From assembly GCF_022815645.1 (NCBI RefSeq), contig NZ_JALGRO010000002.1:248001-312000 (forward strand): a stretch of 64,000 nt of DNA, read 5' to 3'. The notes beneath the pieces are model-generated. The model was not told the origin of the DNA. It saw nothing but the letters and a program-made list of their open reading frames with translations, and did not search any database. This DNA is from Curtobacterium sp. VKM Ac-2922 (GTDB lineage Bacteria > Actinomycetota > Actinomycetes > Actinomycetales > Microbacteriaceae). Shown piece after piece: positions 35,182-44,728 of this stretch (its first letter is position 1; every line of letters begins with the position of its first letter). Both the position numbers and the translations under genes were made by a program.

Positions 35182-35727
35182 CTAGCGCGGGGTCACGATG
35201 TACGTCGCCGTGGCGCCGCCGTCGCCCTTCGAGAACGTCAGCACCACCCGGTGGTCGTCGCTCCGGAAGATCCCGAACGCGCTGGACGCGTCCGCGCGCT
35301 TGGCCGACTCGGTGAAGCCGGCGTCGGTGAGCTGCTGCGCCGCCGTGGCGAAGTCGTCGACGGAGGACGCCTGCACCTGCACGACCCACCCGGAGCCGTT
35401 CGGCCCGGTCCCGCCGCCCAGCACCGTGCCGTCCACCAGCGGCACGGCCGCGGTCGGGAACCCGTCCGGCACCTTGCCGTCGCTGGTCACGTCGGCGCCC
35501 TTGAGCGCGGTGTCGAGCGCACCGTCGATGCCGCCCGCGATGTTCGACATGCCCTGCTCGATGGCGCTGCCGTCGATGTTCTTGACGCCGTCGCTGACGC
35601 TCGACGCGACGGACGACCCGAGATCGGTGGCCTGCTTGACCGACTCACTGGAGCAACCGGTCAGGCCGGCCAGGGCGATGCCGGCAGCGACGGCGGCAAC
35701 GAGCGGGGTGCGGAGGGAGGAACGCAT
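35182..35727 (-). CDS. Secreted lipoprotein, function unknown
   Basis: 181 aa. Lipoprotein signal: basic MRSSLRTP, hydrophobic core and lipobox LTGC with C25. After a serine-rich stretch (SSVASSVSDGVKNIDGS), a compact domain (residues 85-181) reads FPTAAVPLVDGTVLGG and ends YIVTPR. The same layout occurs in small actinobacterial lipoproteins of unknown role. ATG 35727 follows GGAGGGAGGAACG. It ends 20 bp before the deacetylase start. Confidence 0.75.
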   Translation of the reverse strand: MRSSLRTPLVAAVAAGIALAGLTGCSSESVKQATDLGSSVASSVSDGVKNIDGSAIEQGMSNIAGGIDGALDTALKGADVTSDGKVPDGFPTAAVPLVDGTVLGGGTGPNGSGWVVQVQASSVDDFATAAQQLTDAGFTESAKRADASSAFGIFRSDDHRVVLTFSKGDGGATATYIVTPR

Positions 35728-35842
35728 GCGCCGACCGTAACCGACCAGCCGGGAGGCCCGGCCTGAGTTCCCTGGGAGTGTCACGTCACTGCCGGGGGCG
35801 ACCAGGGCCTCCAGGCCGGTCCGGTGGTGCGCACCGCGCGCG

Positions 35843-37042
35843 TCAGCGCAGGTACGCGCCCACCGCCGCGACGAGCGCGTCGACGCCGACCGGGATCGCC
35901 GTGTCGGCCTGCGGCGCGTAGAACGGCGAGTGGTTGCTCGGGATGTCCGCACCGCGCCGGAACAACTCGGGGTCGGTGATGCCCGTGAACCAGTAGACGA
36001 TGGGCGCGCCGGCCGCGGTGGCCAGCTGGCCGACGTCCTCGGATGCCATGGCGAGCCCGGACTCCATGTCGACGGCCTTCGCCACGACGGGACGGATCGC
36101 GTCGAGCACCTTCGACGCGTTCGCCGGGTCGTTGACCAGGACGTCCGCACCGGGCGCGCGCTCGATCGTCGGGGCGTCGAGACCACCGGCGGTGCTCTCG
36201 GCGTGCACGATCCGCTCGATCGAGGCGATGATCCGGTTGCGGGTGTCCTCGTTGCGGGCACGGGTCGAGATCTCGATGACGGCCTTGTCCGGGATGATGT
36301 TGGCCCGGGTGCCGGCGTGGAAGCTGCCCACGGTCACGACGCCCGCGTCGCTCGGAGCGACCTCGCGCGCGACGACGGTCTGCAGCCGCACGACGGCCGA
36401 GGCCGCGGTGACGACCGGGTCGAGCGAGGCCTGCGGCGCGGAACCGTGGGCGCCGCGACCGTTGAACGTGACGGTCAGGCGGTCGCTCGACGCCATCACG
36501 GGGCCCGACCCGACGGCGACCATGCCGACGGGGGCGGGCGCCGAGTGCTGCCCGAGGACGACGTCGGGCTTCGGGAAGCGGTCGACCAGCCCGTCCTCGA
36601 TCATGGCGCGGGCGCCGGAGATGACCTCTTCGGCGGGCTGGAACACGGCGACGACCGTCCCGTGCCAGTCGGTCTTCGTGGCGACCAGGCGCTCGAGCGC
36701 GCCGAGCAGCCACGTCACGTGGATGTCGTGGCCGCAGGCGTGCATCGTCGGGACCTCGGCACCGGTGTCGTCGGTGCCGTGGTGCGTGCTGGCGTAGGAC
36801 AGGCCCGTCTGTTCCTGGACCGGCAGGCCGTCCATGTCGGCGCGGAGCCACACGACCGGGCCGTCGCCGTTGGTCAGGACCCCGACCATGCCGGTGCCAC
36901 CGATGCCGGTCGTGCTGTCGATCCCGAGCTCGGCGAGCCGGTCGGCGATGATCCCCGCCGTCCGGTGCTCCTGGAAGCCGAGCTCCGGGTGGGCGTGCAG
37001 GTCCTGGTACAGCGAGAGGAGGTCGAGGGTCACGGCATCCAC
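35843..37042 (-). CDS. M20-family amidohydrolase (N-acyl-amino-acid/hippurate type)
   Basis: 399 aa. Metal motifs MHACGHDIH, FQPAEE (catalytic and metal Glu), GQHSAP and the C-terminal SNHSPFY are those of the IAA-amino-acid/N-acyl-L-amino-acid hydrolase branch. GRGAHGSAPQASLDP marks the lid domain. Cytoplasmic, no signal peptide. Likely releases amino acids from N-acyl forms; exact substrate unknown. GTG 37042 follows GAGGG at five bases. Confidence 0.88.
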   Translation of the reverse strand: MDAVTLDLLSLYQDLHAHPELGFQEHRTAGIIADRLAELGIDSTTGIGGTGMVGVLTNGDGPVVWLRADMDGLPVQEQTGLSYASTHHGTDDTGAEVPTMHACGHDIHVTWLLGALERLVATKTDWHGTVVAVFQPAEEVISGARAMIEDGLVDRFPKPDVVLGQHSAPAPVGMVAVGSGPVMASSDRLTVTFNGRGAHGSAPQASLDPVVTAASAVVRLQTVVAREVAPSDAGVVTVGSFHAGTRANIIPDKAVIEISTRARNEDTRNRIIASIERIVHAESTAGGLDAPTIERAPGADVLVNDPANASKVLDAIRPVVAKAVDMESGLAMASEDVGQLATAAGAPIVYWFTGITDPELFRRGADIPSNHSPFYAPQADTAIPVGVDALVAAVGAYLR

Positions 37043-37079
37043 CGTATCCCTCGACCTCCTGTGGGCGAACTCGCGACTG

Positions 37080-39002
37080 CTACGCGTCCTGGCGCTTCAG
37101 GCGCGCGTACGAACGCTGACGGGCGCCCGCTTCGAGCTCGACCTTGCGGATGCGGATGGCACCCGGGGTGACCTCGACGCACTCGTCCTCGCGGGCGAAC
37201 TCCAGGCACTCTTCCAGCGAGAGCTGACGGGGCGGCGTCATCGACTCGAAGGTGTCCGAGGTCGACTGACGCATGTTGGTCAGCTTCTTCTCCTTCGTGA
37301 TGTTGACGTCCATGTCGTCGGCACGCGAGTTCTCGCCGACGACCATGCCCTCGTAGACCTCTTCGGTGGGGGCGGTGAAGAACGTCATGCGCTCCTGCAG
37401 GTTCGTGATCGCGAACGGCGTCACGACACCCGAGCGGTCGGAGACGATCGACCCGTTGATGCGGGTCTGGATCGGGCCGGCCCAGTCGCCGTAGCCGTGT
37501 GAGATGCCGTTGGCGATGCCGGTGCCGCGGGTCTCGGTCAGGAACGCGGTCCGGAACCCGATCAGGCCGCGAGCCGGGACGATGAACTCCATGCGCACCC
37601 AGCCGGTGCCGTGGTTCGTCATGTTCTCCATGCGGCCCTTGCGGGCGGCCATGAGCTGCGTGACGGCGCCGAGGTACTCTTCGGGCACGTCGATGGTCAT
37701 GTGCTCGAACGGCTCCTGGAGCTTGCCGTTCTCGTCGCGACGGGTGACCACCTGGGGCTTGCCCACGGTGAGCTCGAAGCCCTCACGGCGCATCTGCTCG
37801 ACCAGGATGGCGAGTGCGAGCTCGCCACGACCCTGGACTTCCCACGCGTCGGGGCGGCCGATGTCGACGACCTTGAGCGAGACGTTGCCGACCAGTTCGC
37901 GGTCGAGTCGGTCCTTGACCATGCGGGCGGTGAGCTTGTGGCCCTTGACCTTGCCGACGAGCGGGCTGGTGTTCGTGCCGATCGTCATCGAGATCGCGGG
38001 GTCGTCGACCGTGATGGTCGGCAGCGGCCGGACGTCTTCCGGGTCGGTCAGGGTCTCACCGATGGTGATCGTGTCGAACCCGGCGACGGCGACGATGTCA
38101 CCGGGGCCCGCGGACTCGGCCGGGTAGCGGTCGAGCGCCTTGGTGATCAGGAGCTCGGTGATGCGGGCGTTGACGACGGTGCCGTCGTGCTTGACCCACG
38201 CGACCGTCTGGCCCTTCTTCATGGTGCCGTGGAAGATGCGCAGCAGCGCCAGGCGGCCGAGGAACGGCGACGCGTCGAGGTTCGTGACGTGCGCCTGCAG
38301 CGGGTGTTCGTCGTCGTACTTCGGAGCCGGGACGTGCTGCAGGATCGCCTGGAACAGCGGCTCGAGGTCGTCGTTGTCGGGCAGCGTGCCGTCGGCCGGC
38401 TTGTTGCGCGACGCAGCGCCGTTGCGCCCGGAGGCGTAGACGACGGGGACGTCGAGGATCGCGTCGAGGTCGAGGTCGTCGACCTCGTCCGACAGGTCCG
38501 AGGCCAGACCGAGCAGCAGGTCCTGCGACTCGGACACGACGTCGTCGATGCGGGAGTCGGGGCGGTCCGTCTTGTTGACGAGCAGGATCACCGGGAGCTT
38601 GGCGGCGAGCGCCTTGCGCAGCACGAAGCGCGTCTGGGGCAGCGGGCCCTCGGACGCGTCGACGAGCAGCACGACACCGTCGACCATGGACAGGCCGCGC
38701 TCGACCTCACCACCGAAGTCGGCGTGGCCCGGGGTGTCGATGACGTTGATCGTGATGGGGCCGCCCGCGCCGAACTCGGCCGCGTGCTTGCCGTTGTAGA
38801 GCACCGACGTGTTCTTCGCGAGGATCGTGATGCCCTTCTCGCGCTCGAGGTCGTTCGAGTCCATCATGCGGTCTTCGCCCTCGAAGTGGGCGTCGAACGA
38901 GTTGGTCTGCGTGAGCATCGCGTCGACGAGGGTGGTCTTGCCGTGGTCGACGTGTGCCACGATGGCGACGTTGCGCAGGTCGGACCGGGTGGCGAGCGCC
39001 AT
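37080..39002 (-). CDS. typA: Ribosome-associated GTPase TypA/BipA
   Basis: 640 aa. GTPase motifs AHVDHGKTT (G1), [15 protein letters not shown] (G3) and NKTDRPD (G4), then EF-G-like domains II, III and V and the TypA C-terminal domain ([15 protein letters not shown]). It binds the ribosome and acts in 50S assembly and translation under stress. ATG 39002 follows AAGGA; the longer frame to 39011 was not used. A TAGACT promoter and about 95 bases of leader precede it. Confidence 0.95.
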   Translation of the reverse strand: MALATRSDLRNVAIVAHVDHGKTTLVDAMLTQTNSFDAHFEGEDRMMDSNDLEREKGITILAKNTSVLYNGKHAAEFGAGGPITINVIDTPGHADFGGEVERGLSMVDGVVLLVDASEGPLPQTRFVLRKALAAKLPVILLVNKTDRPDSRIDDVVSESQDLLLGLASDLSDEVDDLDLDAILDVPVVYASGRNGAASRNKPADGTLPDNDDLEPLFQAILQHVPAPKYDDEHPLQAHVTNLDASPFLGRLALLRIFHGTMKKGQTVAWVKHDGTVVNARITELLITKALDRYPAESAGPGDIVAVAGFDTITIGETLTDPEDVRPLPTITVDDPAISMTIGTNTSPLVGKVKGHKLTARMVKDRLDRELVGNVSLKVVDIGRPDAWEVQGRGELALAILVEQMRREGFELTVGKPQVVTRRDENGKLQEPFEHMTIDVPEEYLGAVTQLMAARKGRMENMTNHGTGWVRMEFIVPARGLIGFRTAFLTETRGTGIANGISHGYGDWAGPIQTRINGSIVSDRSGVVTPFAITNLQERMTFFTAPTEEVYEGMVVGENSRADDMDVNITKEKKLTNMRQSTSDTFESMTPPRQLSLEECLEFAREDECVEVTPGAIRIRKVELEAGARQRSYARLKRQDA

Positions 39003-39101
39003 ACAGGACATCCTTCAATTGCTGGGAGAGTGTCGGGCCAGCTGGTGATCGACCCTGTGGTCGACCGGCACCGCACCCGTGGGCAGAACGCCCGACACGC
39101 C

Positions 39102-39107
39102 AGTCTA
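39102..39107 (-). promoter_or_regulatory. -10 hexamer TAGACT (context GGTAGACT) of typA
   Basis: About 100 bases upstream of ATG 39002, giving a long leader; no good -35 box is visible. Confidence 0.45.
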
Positions 39108-39140
39108 CCGGAAGTTCCGCAACCGACAGGAGTACTGCAG

Positions 39141-39890
39141 ATGAGCCGTCGGCGAACGTGGATCGAGATCACGATCGTGCTGATGCTCTCGCTCGGCGGC
39201 AGCGCGCTGTACTCGGTGCTGCAGATCATCGACGACCTGTCGCAGACGACTCCCCTGGGGCAGCAGTCCACGGCGCTCAACTCCTCGACCACCACCGTGC
39301 AGTACGTCGACCTGGCGCGGCAGCTCGTCGGCATCGCGGTCGACCTGGCCCCGGTCGCGCTGGTCTGCTACTTGCTGTGGCGCACGAGCCGCCCGCACCT
39401 GTCCGCGCTCGGCATCGACCGGTTCCGCGTGAAGACGGACCTGGGCCTGCCCGTGCTCATCGCGCTCGGCATCGGGATCCCCGGACTGGCGCTGTACTTC
39501 ACCGGACGTGCGCTCGGGTTCACCGTCGACGTGGACCCGGCGGCGCTCGGCTCGTACTGGTGGACCGTGCCCGTCCTGTTGCTGAGCGCGATCCGGTCCG
39601 GACTGCAGGAAGAGGTCATCGTCATCGGCTACCTGTACCGGCGCCTGGGCGAGATCGGCTGGGGGCGGTGGCAGGTCGTCCTGTCCACCGCGGTGCTGCG
39701 TGGCAGCTACCACCTGTACCAGGGGTTCGGCGCGTTCGTCGGGAACGCCGTCATGGGCATCGTGTTCGGCTGGATCTACACGCGGTGGGGCCGCCTGATG
39801 CCGCTGATCGTCACGCACTGCCTGCTCGACGCCGCGGTGTTCGTGGGCTACCCGTGGGTGGCACACGCGTTCCCCCAGCTGTTCTCGTAG
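39141..39890 (+). CDS. CPBP-family (Abi/Rce1-like) membrane protein
   Basis: 249 aa with about seven membrane helices. Motif 1 is QEEVIVIGYLYRRL (the EE pair without the usual EExxxR arginine), motif 2 GSYHLYQG, motif 3 GNAVMGIVFG and motif 4 VTHCLLD. This is the Abi/CPBP glutamic protease fold; loss of the arginine is common in actinobacterial members. Prenyl-protein or bacteriocin-immunity roles are known only for distant relatives. ATG 39141 follows AGGAG. Divergent from typA. Confidence 0.82.
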   Translation: MSRRRTWIEITIVLMLSLGGSALYSVLQIIDDLSQTTPLGQQSTALNSSTTTVQYVDLARQLVGIAVDLAPVALVCYLLWRTSRPHLSALGIDRFRVKTDLGLPVLIALGIGIPGLALYFTGRALGFTVDVDPAALGSYWWTVPVLLLSAIRSGLQEEVIVIGYLYRRLGEIGWGRWQVVLSTAVLRGSYHLYQGFGAFVGNAVMGIVFGWIYTRWGRLMPLIVTHCLLDAAVFVGYPWVAHAFPQLFS

Positions 39891-40117
39891 ACGCCAGCGC
39901 CCGTGGACGGCGTCGGAACACGCATCGTCGGCGTGTCGCAACGGCGAGAATCTCGACCCGGGGTATTGACACCCGGACTGGGGGCGGGGACCATCGTGCG
40001 TACGAACAGTCCTCCACGGACTTGTCTCCCCGGGGAATCGGGTCGCCAGCTGGTACGCGCAAGGCGTTTCACGTCCGCTCAGCCGGCGTCCCCGGGGAGG
40101 CACTCGTCTGCTCCTCC

Positions 40118-40123
40118 TACGAT
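40118..40123 (+). promoter_or_regulatory. -10 hexamer TACGAT of the first PH-domain gene
   Basis: Six bases before ATG 40130. The 240 bp upstream (39891-40129) hold no gene. Confidence 0.5.
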
Positions 40124-40129
40124 TGCAGG

Positions 40130-40699
40130 ATGAACGAGCGCCCGGCCCCCGACACCGTCCGGATCGTCGCCCCCGGCATGCGGGTGCTCGCGATGGTGCT
40201 GTGGGCAGCGGCGGTCTTCCTGCTGGTCGTCGGGTTCGTCGTCCGCGGCGACACCCCGGCCTGGCTGGTCCCCGTCCCCAGCCTGTTCGTCGCGTTCGTC
40301 GCCTGGGCAGTGCTGTGGCGGCCCCGCATCGAGCTCACCCCCGAGGCCCTGGTGGTCGTCGACGTGCGACGGACGTCGACGTACGCCTGGCCCCGGGTCA
40401 CGGGCGTCCGGACGAAGTACGGGCTCGAGGTCCAGTCGAACGAACCCGACCGGCGTACCTGGATCGCACCACGACCGACGGCGCGGCTGCGGCTCGAGCG
40501 GCCATCGGGCTCGGTGCCGGCCACCGTCGAGCGCGCGGCCGCCGAGGTGCTCGCCCGGGTCCCCGTTGCGGTGGCCCAGGACGGCCCACCCCCGGCGACG
40601 GTCACCGCGCTGCCGATCGTGCACCGGGTGCACGGGTGGTCGGTCCTGGCGATGATCGTGCTCGGGGTCGCGGCGTCGCTCGCCGCTGCCCGCCTCTGA
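40130..40699 (+). CDS. Membrane PH-domain (bPH-type) protein, copy 1
   Basis: 189 aa. Two N-terminal membrane helices (residues 17-38 and 45-62), a PH-like beta domain (about 65-130: RIELTPEALVVVDVRRTSTYAWPRVTGVRT), a linker, and a C-terminal membrane helix. It has the same layout as the protein at 46959-47456, and the two stand outside and inside the nearby transporter genes. Function unknown; a strong terminator follows. Confidence 0.75.
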   Translation: MNERPAPDTVRIVAPGMRVLAMVLWAAAVFLLVVGFVVRGDTPAWLVPVPSLFVAFVAWAVLWRPRIELTPEALVVVDVRRTSTYAWPRVTGVRTKYGLEVQSNEPDRRTWIAPRPTARLRLERPSGSVPATVERAAAEVLARVPVAVAQDGPPPATVTALPIVHRVHGWSVLAMIVLGVAASLAAARL

Positions 40700-40771
40700 C
40701 CCGGCGTCGACGCCCCCGCGCCGCCCCCGGCGCCGACGCCGCCGCGCCGACTCCGGTGCTCCGGTCCACGC

Positions 40772-40810
40772 GGAGCGGGGCACGTCACCCGTGGTGACGT
40801 GCCCCGCTCC
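40772..40810. terminator. Bidirectional terminator between PH-domain gene 1 and the solute-binding protein gene
   Basis: Stem of 17-18 bp (GGAGCGGGGCACGTCACC / GGTGACGTGCCCCGCTCC) with a short loop. Confidence 0.85.
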
Positions 40811-40827
40811 TGGTTCGGTGCGCGTGG

Positions 40828-42549
40828 TTACTTCTTGTAGCCCACGTCCTGCCACTTGACCGAGGACTGCTGGAACTGCGCGGGACCGTAGTTCACCAGG
40901 TCCTTGCGCACACCCCAGGCGTACGGCTCGGCGAACAGCGGGATGGTGCCGGCGACCTTGACGATCTTCTTGTCGATCGCGTTCGCGTCGGCGATCCGCT
41001 TGGTCGCGTCGAGCTCGGCGTTCGCCTTGTCCCACGCGGCGCCGAGCGACGAGTCCGTCACACCGGTGTAGTTCTGGCCGGCGTCGGCGGGGTAGTAGAT
41101 CGACTTGAGCGAGGACACCGGGAACGGCGTGCCCTGCCAGGCGAAGTACGTGGCGTCGAAGTCACGGCCGTCGGTGGTGATGTACTTCGTGAAGAAGTCA
41201 TCGGTGGGGACGGTGTCGATCGTGACCTTGAACCCGGCGGCCTTGGTCTGCTGCTGCACGAGCTGCGCGACGTTGGCCGAGTTGGGGTTGTCCGACGGGA
41301 TCACGAACCGGACCGCGAGCGTCTTGCCGCCCTTGGTCGCGTAGCCGTCCGAGCCGATCTTCCAGCCGGCCGACTCGACCTTGGCCTTGGCCTTCGCCGC
41401 GCTGTAGCCGTACACGCTCGAGACGTGGTCGGTGTAGCCCTTCTGGCCGGGCAGGTACACCAGGCTGTTCAGGACGCCGCCGGGGCTCTTGACCGGGGAC
41501 AGGATCGCCTGGGCGAGGACCGCACGGTTGATCGACTGGGCGAACGCCTGGCGCACCGTGGCGTCCTTGAACACGTCAGCGGTGCCGTTGAGCGTGATCT
41601 GGCGCTGCGTGGTGCCGAGCGAGCGCTCGATCTTCGAGTCCGAACGCGAGTTCGCGGTCTTGTAGTTGTCCGCGCTGCCGTTCAGGTTGAAGGCGTCGAG
41701 CTCCTTGTTGGCGTAGGCCTGGGAGACACCGTCGCGCGAGACCGTCTTGAAGATGATCGTGTCGAGCTTGGGTGCGTCACCCCACCACTTCGGGTTCTTC
41801 TCGAAGGTCACGACACCGCCGGTGGTGTCGTAGGACTTCAGGATGTACGGGCCTGCCGAGACGTAGGTCTTGCCGTCGGCGGCGTACGGCGCCTTCGCCC
41901 ATGCCTTGTTGAAGTGGTCGGGGGTGTCCACGGCCCAGTAGGGGTAGATCGCCGTGAAGACGGACGGCCAGTCGGCGTTCACCTTCGAGAAGGTCACGAT
42001 GACGTCCTGCGCGCTCGAGCCCTGCTTGACCGAGTCCACGTCTTCCCAGACGTTCGTGGCGAGCGGTGCGAACGCCGGGTTGGTGCCGTTGAGCGCCTTC
42101 CAGTTGGCCTCGACGTCCTTCTCGGTGATCGGGGTGCCGTCGGACCAGACCGCCTTGGGGTTGATCTTGATCTCGACCGTCTGCGGCGAGTCCTTGGTCA
42201 GCTTGATCGAGTCGACGTAGTCCTTGTTCGGCTCCCACTCGCCGTTCTCCTTGAACTGGATGAAACCGGGGAGGTACGTGCCGGCGATCGTGTTGTCGTC
42301 CACCGTCCCCGAGTCCAGGTTCGAGAGCTGCCAGTTCGCCGGGGCCGAGTCGATCGGCAGGGTGATGGTCCCGCCGTCCTTGATCGAGCTGCGGTCCGCG
42401 GTGGTCCACCCGGTCGACTTCAGCGACGACGAGGCGACCGACGAGCTGTCGTTGCCCGCCGTTCCACCGCCGCCGGAGCACCCGGCGAGCACGACGGCCG
42501 ACGCCGCCGCGAGGGCCAGAACGGCCGTTGCCTTCATCCTCATTCGCAT
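40828..42549 (-). CDS. Family 5 (dipeptide/oligopeptide-type) solute-binding lipoprotein
   Basis: 573 aa. Lipoprotein signal MRMRMKATAVLALAAASAVV ending in lipobox LAGC (C24), a Ser/Gly-rich spacer, and an SBP_bac_5 domain (GTYLPGFIQF; NPKAVWSDGTPITEKDVEANW; DATVRQAFAQSINRAVLAQAI). It would deliver peptides or similar solutes to the permeases encoded divergently from 42803. The position next to typA matches that of lpqW in mycobacteria, a member of the same fold that works in envelope lipoglycan synthesis rather than transport, so a non-transport role cannot be excluded. ATG 42549 follows AAAGGGAA. Confidence 0.85.
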   Translation of the reverse strand: MRMRMKATAVLALAAASAVVLAGCSGGGGTAGNDSSSVASSSLKSTGWTTADRSSIKDGGTITLPIDSAPANWQLSNLDSGTVDDNTIAGTYLPGFIQFKENGEWEPNKDYVDSIKLTKDSPQTVEIKINPKAVWSDGTPITEKDVEANWKALNGTNPAFAPLATNVWEDVDSVKQGSSAQDVIVTFSKVNADWPSVFTAIYPYWAVDTPDHFNKAWAKAPYAADGKTYVSAGPYILKSYDTTGGVVTFEKNPKWWGDAPKLDTIIFKTVSRDGVSQAYANKELDAFNLNGSADNYKTANSRSDSKIERSLGTTQRQITLNGTADVFKDATVRQAFAQSINRAVLAQAILSPVKSPGGVLNSLVYLPGQKGYTDHVSSVYGYSAAKAKAKVESAGWKIGSDGYATKGGKTLAVRFVIPSDNPNSANVAQLVQQQTKAAGFKVTIDTVPTDDFFTKYITTDGRDFDATYFAWQGTPFPVSSLKSIYYPADAGQNYTGVTDSSLGAAWDKANAELDATKRIADANAIDKKIVKVAGTIPLFAEPYAWGVRKDLVNYGPAQFQQSSVKWQDVGYKK

Positions 42550-42802
42550 GGCGAGGATTCCCTTTCGTTGTGTCGCGCACATCGCGCCGAACACGGCGAC
42601 CCCCGCCGCCGTGGCTGTTGGGAGTCGACCCTAGCCACATGCCGACCGCTGCGGGGGCCAGCCGTACCGAATCGAAACAAGCCCGTAACAGTGGTTGTCT
42701 AGCGTTGCGCCCGTCGACCAGCGTGGCGCCGTCAGGCGACTACGCTGTCCCCACCGACAACGCCGTCCGGCCGGACGGTCAATCGACCCCTGGGAACCGC
42801 CA
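42550..42802. promoter_or_regulatory. Divergent regulatory region of the first peptide ABC system
   Basis: 253 bp between the binding protein and the permeases. On the + strand TACGCT (42742-42747) is a likely -10 box. A perfect 16-bp palindrome CCGTCCGGCCGGACGG at 42764-42779 lies in the permease leader, between that box and GGGAA-ATG. On the - strand TAGACA (42697-42702) may serve the binding-protein gene, with a leader near 140 bases. The palindrome is a candidate operator or leader hairpin. Confidence 0.5.
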
Positions 42803-43786
42803 ATGCTCGCATTCATCGCGAAACGGATCGTCAACTACGTGATCCTGACGATCGTCGCGACGACGCTCGGATACATCCTCGCCAGCACGACGCTCAACCC
42901 CGCTGCCCGGTTCTACGGCAAGAACCCACCGGTCCCGCAGGGCACGATCGACGCGGCACTCGCCAAGCTCGGCGTGGACCCCAACGTCCCCGTGCTGGTG
43001 CGCACCTGGAACTGGTGGGTGGACCTCGTCACGCACGGGTCGCTCGGCATCAGCACCCGCAGCACCGCGGTGACGGCGGACATCATCTCCCGCTCGGGCA
43101 CGAGCCTGCGGTTGCTGGTGATCGGTGCGCTGCTCGGGGCCGTGCTCGGCGTGCTGCTCGGCGTCTGGAACGCCGTGCGGCAGTACAAGACGTCGGACCA
43201 GGTGTCCACGTACCTGTCCTTCGCGGTGCTGGCGACGCCGGTGTTCGTCATCGCGGTCGTGCTGATGATCCTGGCGACGGGGCTCAACAGCGCCGTCGGG
43301 ACGCAGGTCATCCGGTTCACGGGTGAGTACACGCCGGGCTACGGCGGTGGGTTCTTCGCGAACCTCGGTGACCGGCTGGTGCACCTGCTGCTGCCGACGA
43401 TCTCGCTGACCATCGGTGCCGTCGCCAGCTACTCGCGCTACCAGCGCTCCGCGATGCTCGACGTCCTGTCGAACGACTTCATCCGCACCGCCCGGTCCAA
43501 GGGCCGCACGCGCGGCTCGGCGATCATGCGGCACGGTGTCCGGGTCGCGCTCATCCCGATGTCGACGTTCTTCGCGTACTCGTTCGGGCTGATCCTGACC
43601 GGCGCCAGCGTCACCGAGCTCGTGTTCAGCTGGCACGGCATGGGTGAGTACTTCGTGACCAGCATCACCAACAACGACGTCAACGCAGCGGCCGGGACGA
43701 TCCTGTTCACGGCGATCCTGGTGCTCATCGCCGGGACGCTGGCCGATCTCCTGTACGCGGCGCTCGACCCGCGAGTGAGGGTGTGA
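42803..43786 (+). CDS. Peptide-type ABC transporter permease (DppB family)
   Basis: 327 aa. BPD_transp_1 domain with six membrane helices. The first helix (IVNYVILTIVATTLGYILAS) is followed by a periplasmic loop of about 75 residues, as in DppB/OppB. The EAA-like loop reads SNDFIRTARSKGRTRGSAIMRH. ATG 42803 follows a GGGAA site. Partner permease starts three bases after the stop. Confidence 0.9.
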   Translation: MLAFIAKRIVNYVILTIVATTLGYILASTTLNPAARFYGKNPPVPQGTIDAALAKLGVDPNVPVLVRTWNWWVDLVTHGSLGISTRSTAVTADIISRSGTSLRLLVIGALLGAVLGVLLGVWNAVRQYKTSDQVSTYLSFAVLATPVFVIAVVLMILATGLNSAVGTQVIRFTGEYTPGYGGGFFANLGDRLVHLLLPTISLTIGAVASYSRYQRSAMLDVLSNDFIRTARSKGRTRGSAIMRHGVRVALIPMSTFFAYSFGLILTGASVTELVFSWHGMGEYFVTSITNNDVNAAAGTILFTAILVLIAGTLADLLYAALDPRVRV

Positions 43787-43789
43787 CCC

Positions 43790-44728
43790 GTGTCCGTACT
43801 GAACCCCACGACCACGACGACGGCCGGCGACCCGGGCGACGGCAACGCCGGCGTCCCCGCCCACGTCGTCGACGCCACCAGTCGCCGCACCCCCTTCTGG
43901 AAGAAGGTCCTCGGCACCTGGCGCGCGCGCATCGGTGCGACCGCGCTGCTGCTCATCATCCTGTGGGCCTTCGTCGGCCCGCTGCTCTACCACTGGAACT
44001 CCGTCGACTCCGACGGGTTGGCCTTCGGCATGGGCCCGAGCGCATCGCACTGGTTCGGCACCAACGACATCGGCCAGGACATCTACGCGCAGACGCTCGT
44101 GGGCCTGCAGAAGTCCCTGCTGATCGGCCTGATCGCGGGCCCCGGGTCGACGCTCATCGCCGGGATCATCGGCGCGATCGCCGGGTACTTCGGCGGCTTC
44201 GCGGACCGCGCGATCGTCTGGGCGATCGACCTGCTGCTCGTGATCCCGTCGTTCTACGCCCTGGTGCTGCTCAGCCCGGTGTTCAAGAACCTGACGTGGG
44301 TGGCCCTGATCATCGGCCTGGCCATCTTCAACTGGATGATCATGGCGCGTGTGATCCGTGGCCAGACGATGTCCCTGCGCGAACGCGACTACGTCAAGGC
44401 GGCGCGCTTCATGGGTGTCCCGTCGCGCACGATCATCCGCCGCCACATCCTGCCGAACGTCGCGTCGCTGCTCATCATCGACGCCACGCTCGGCGTCGGG
44501 GCGATGATCCTGGCGGAGAGCACGCTGAGCTTCTTCGGCTTCGGCATCCAGGTGCCGGACGTCTCGCTCGGCACCCTGCTCGCCGCCGGCAGCCAGTCCG
44601 CCGTCACCCGTCCGTGGCTGTTCGTGTTGCCCGCCGCGACCCTCGTCGCCACCGTCCTGTCCACGAGCCTGCTCGGCGACGCCCTGCGCGACGCCATCGA
44701 CCCGACCTCCGGAGCCAACCGTGACTGA
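43790..44728 (+). CDS. Peptide-type ABC transporter permease (DppC family)
   Basis: 312 aa. N-terminal cytoplasmic stretch rich in Thr/Asp, one leading helix, then BPD_transp_1 with the EAA loop [26 protein letters not shown] region ([16 protein letters not shown]) and the DppC hallmark [23 protein letters not shown] 43790 is coupled to the dppB-like stop; the end overlaps the ATPase start by 8 bp. Confidence 0.9.
   Translation: MSVLNPTTTTTAGDPGDGNAGVPAHVVDATSRRTPFWKKVLGTWRARIGATALLLIILWAFVGPLLYHWNSVDSDGLAFGMGPSASHWFGTNDIGQDIYAQTLVGLQKSLLIGLIAGPGSTLIAGIIGAIAGYFGGFADRAIVWAIDLLLVIPSFYALVLLSPVFKNLTWVALIIGLAIFNWMIMARVIRGQTMSLRERDYVKAARFMGVPSRTIIRRHILPNVASLLIIDATLGVGAMILAESTLSFFGFGIQVPDVSLGTLLAAGSQSAVTRPWLFVLPAATLVATVLSTSLLGDALRDAIDPTSGANRD

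Noticed and set aside
39891..40129. TTGACA at 39964 as a -35 box in the 240-bp gap before PH-domain gene 1
   Set aside because: No -10 lies at 16-18 bp from it, and the gene has a better leaderless -10 at 40118.
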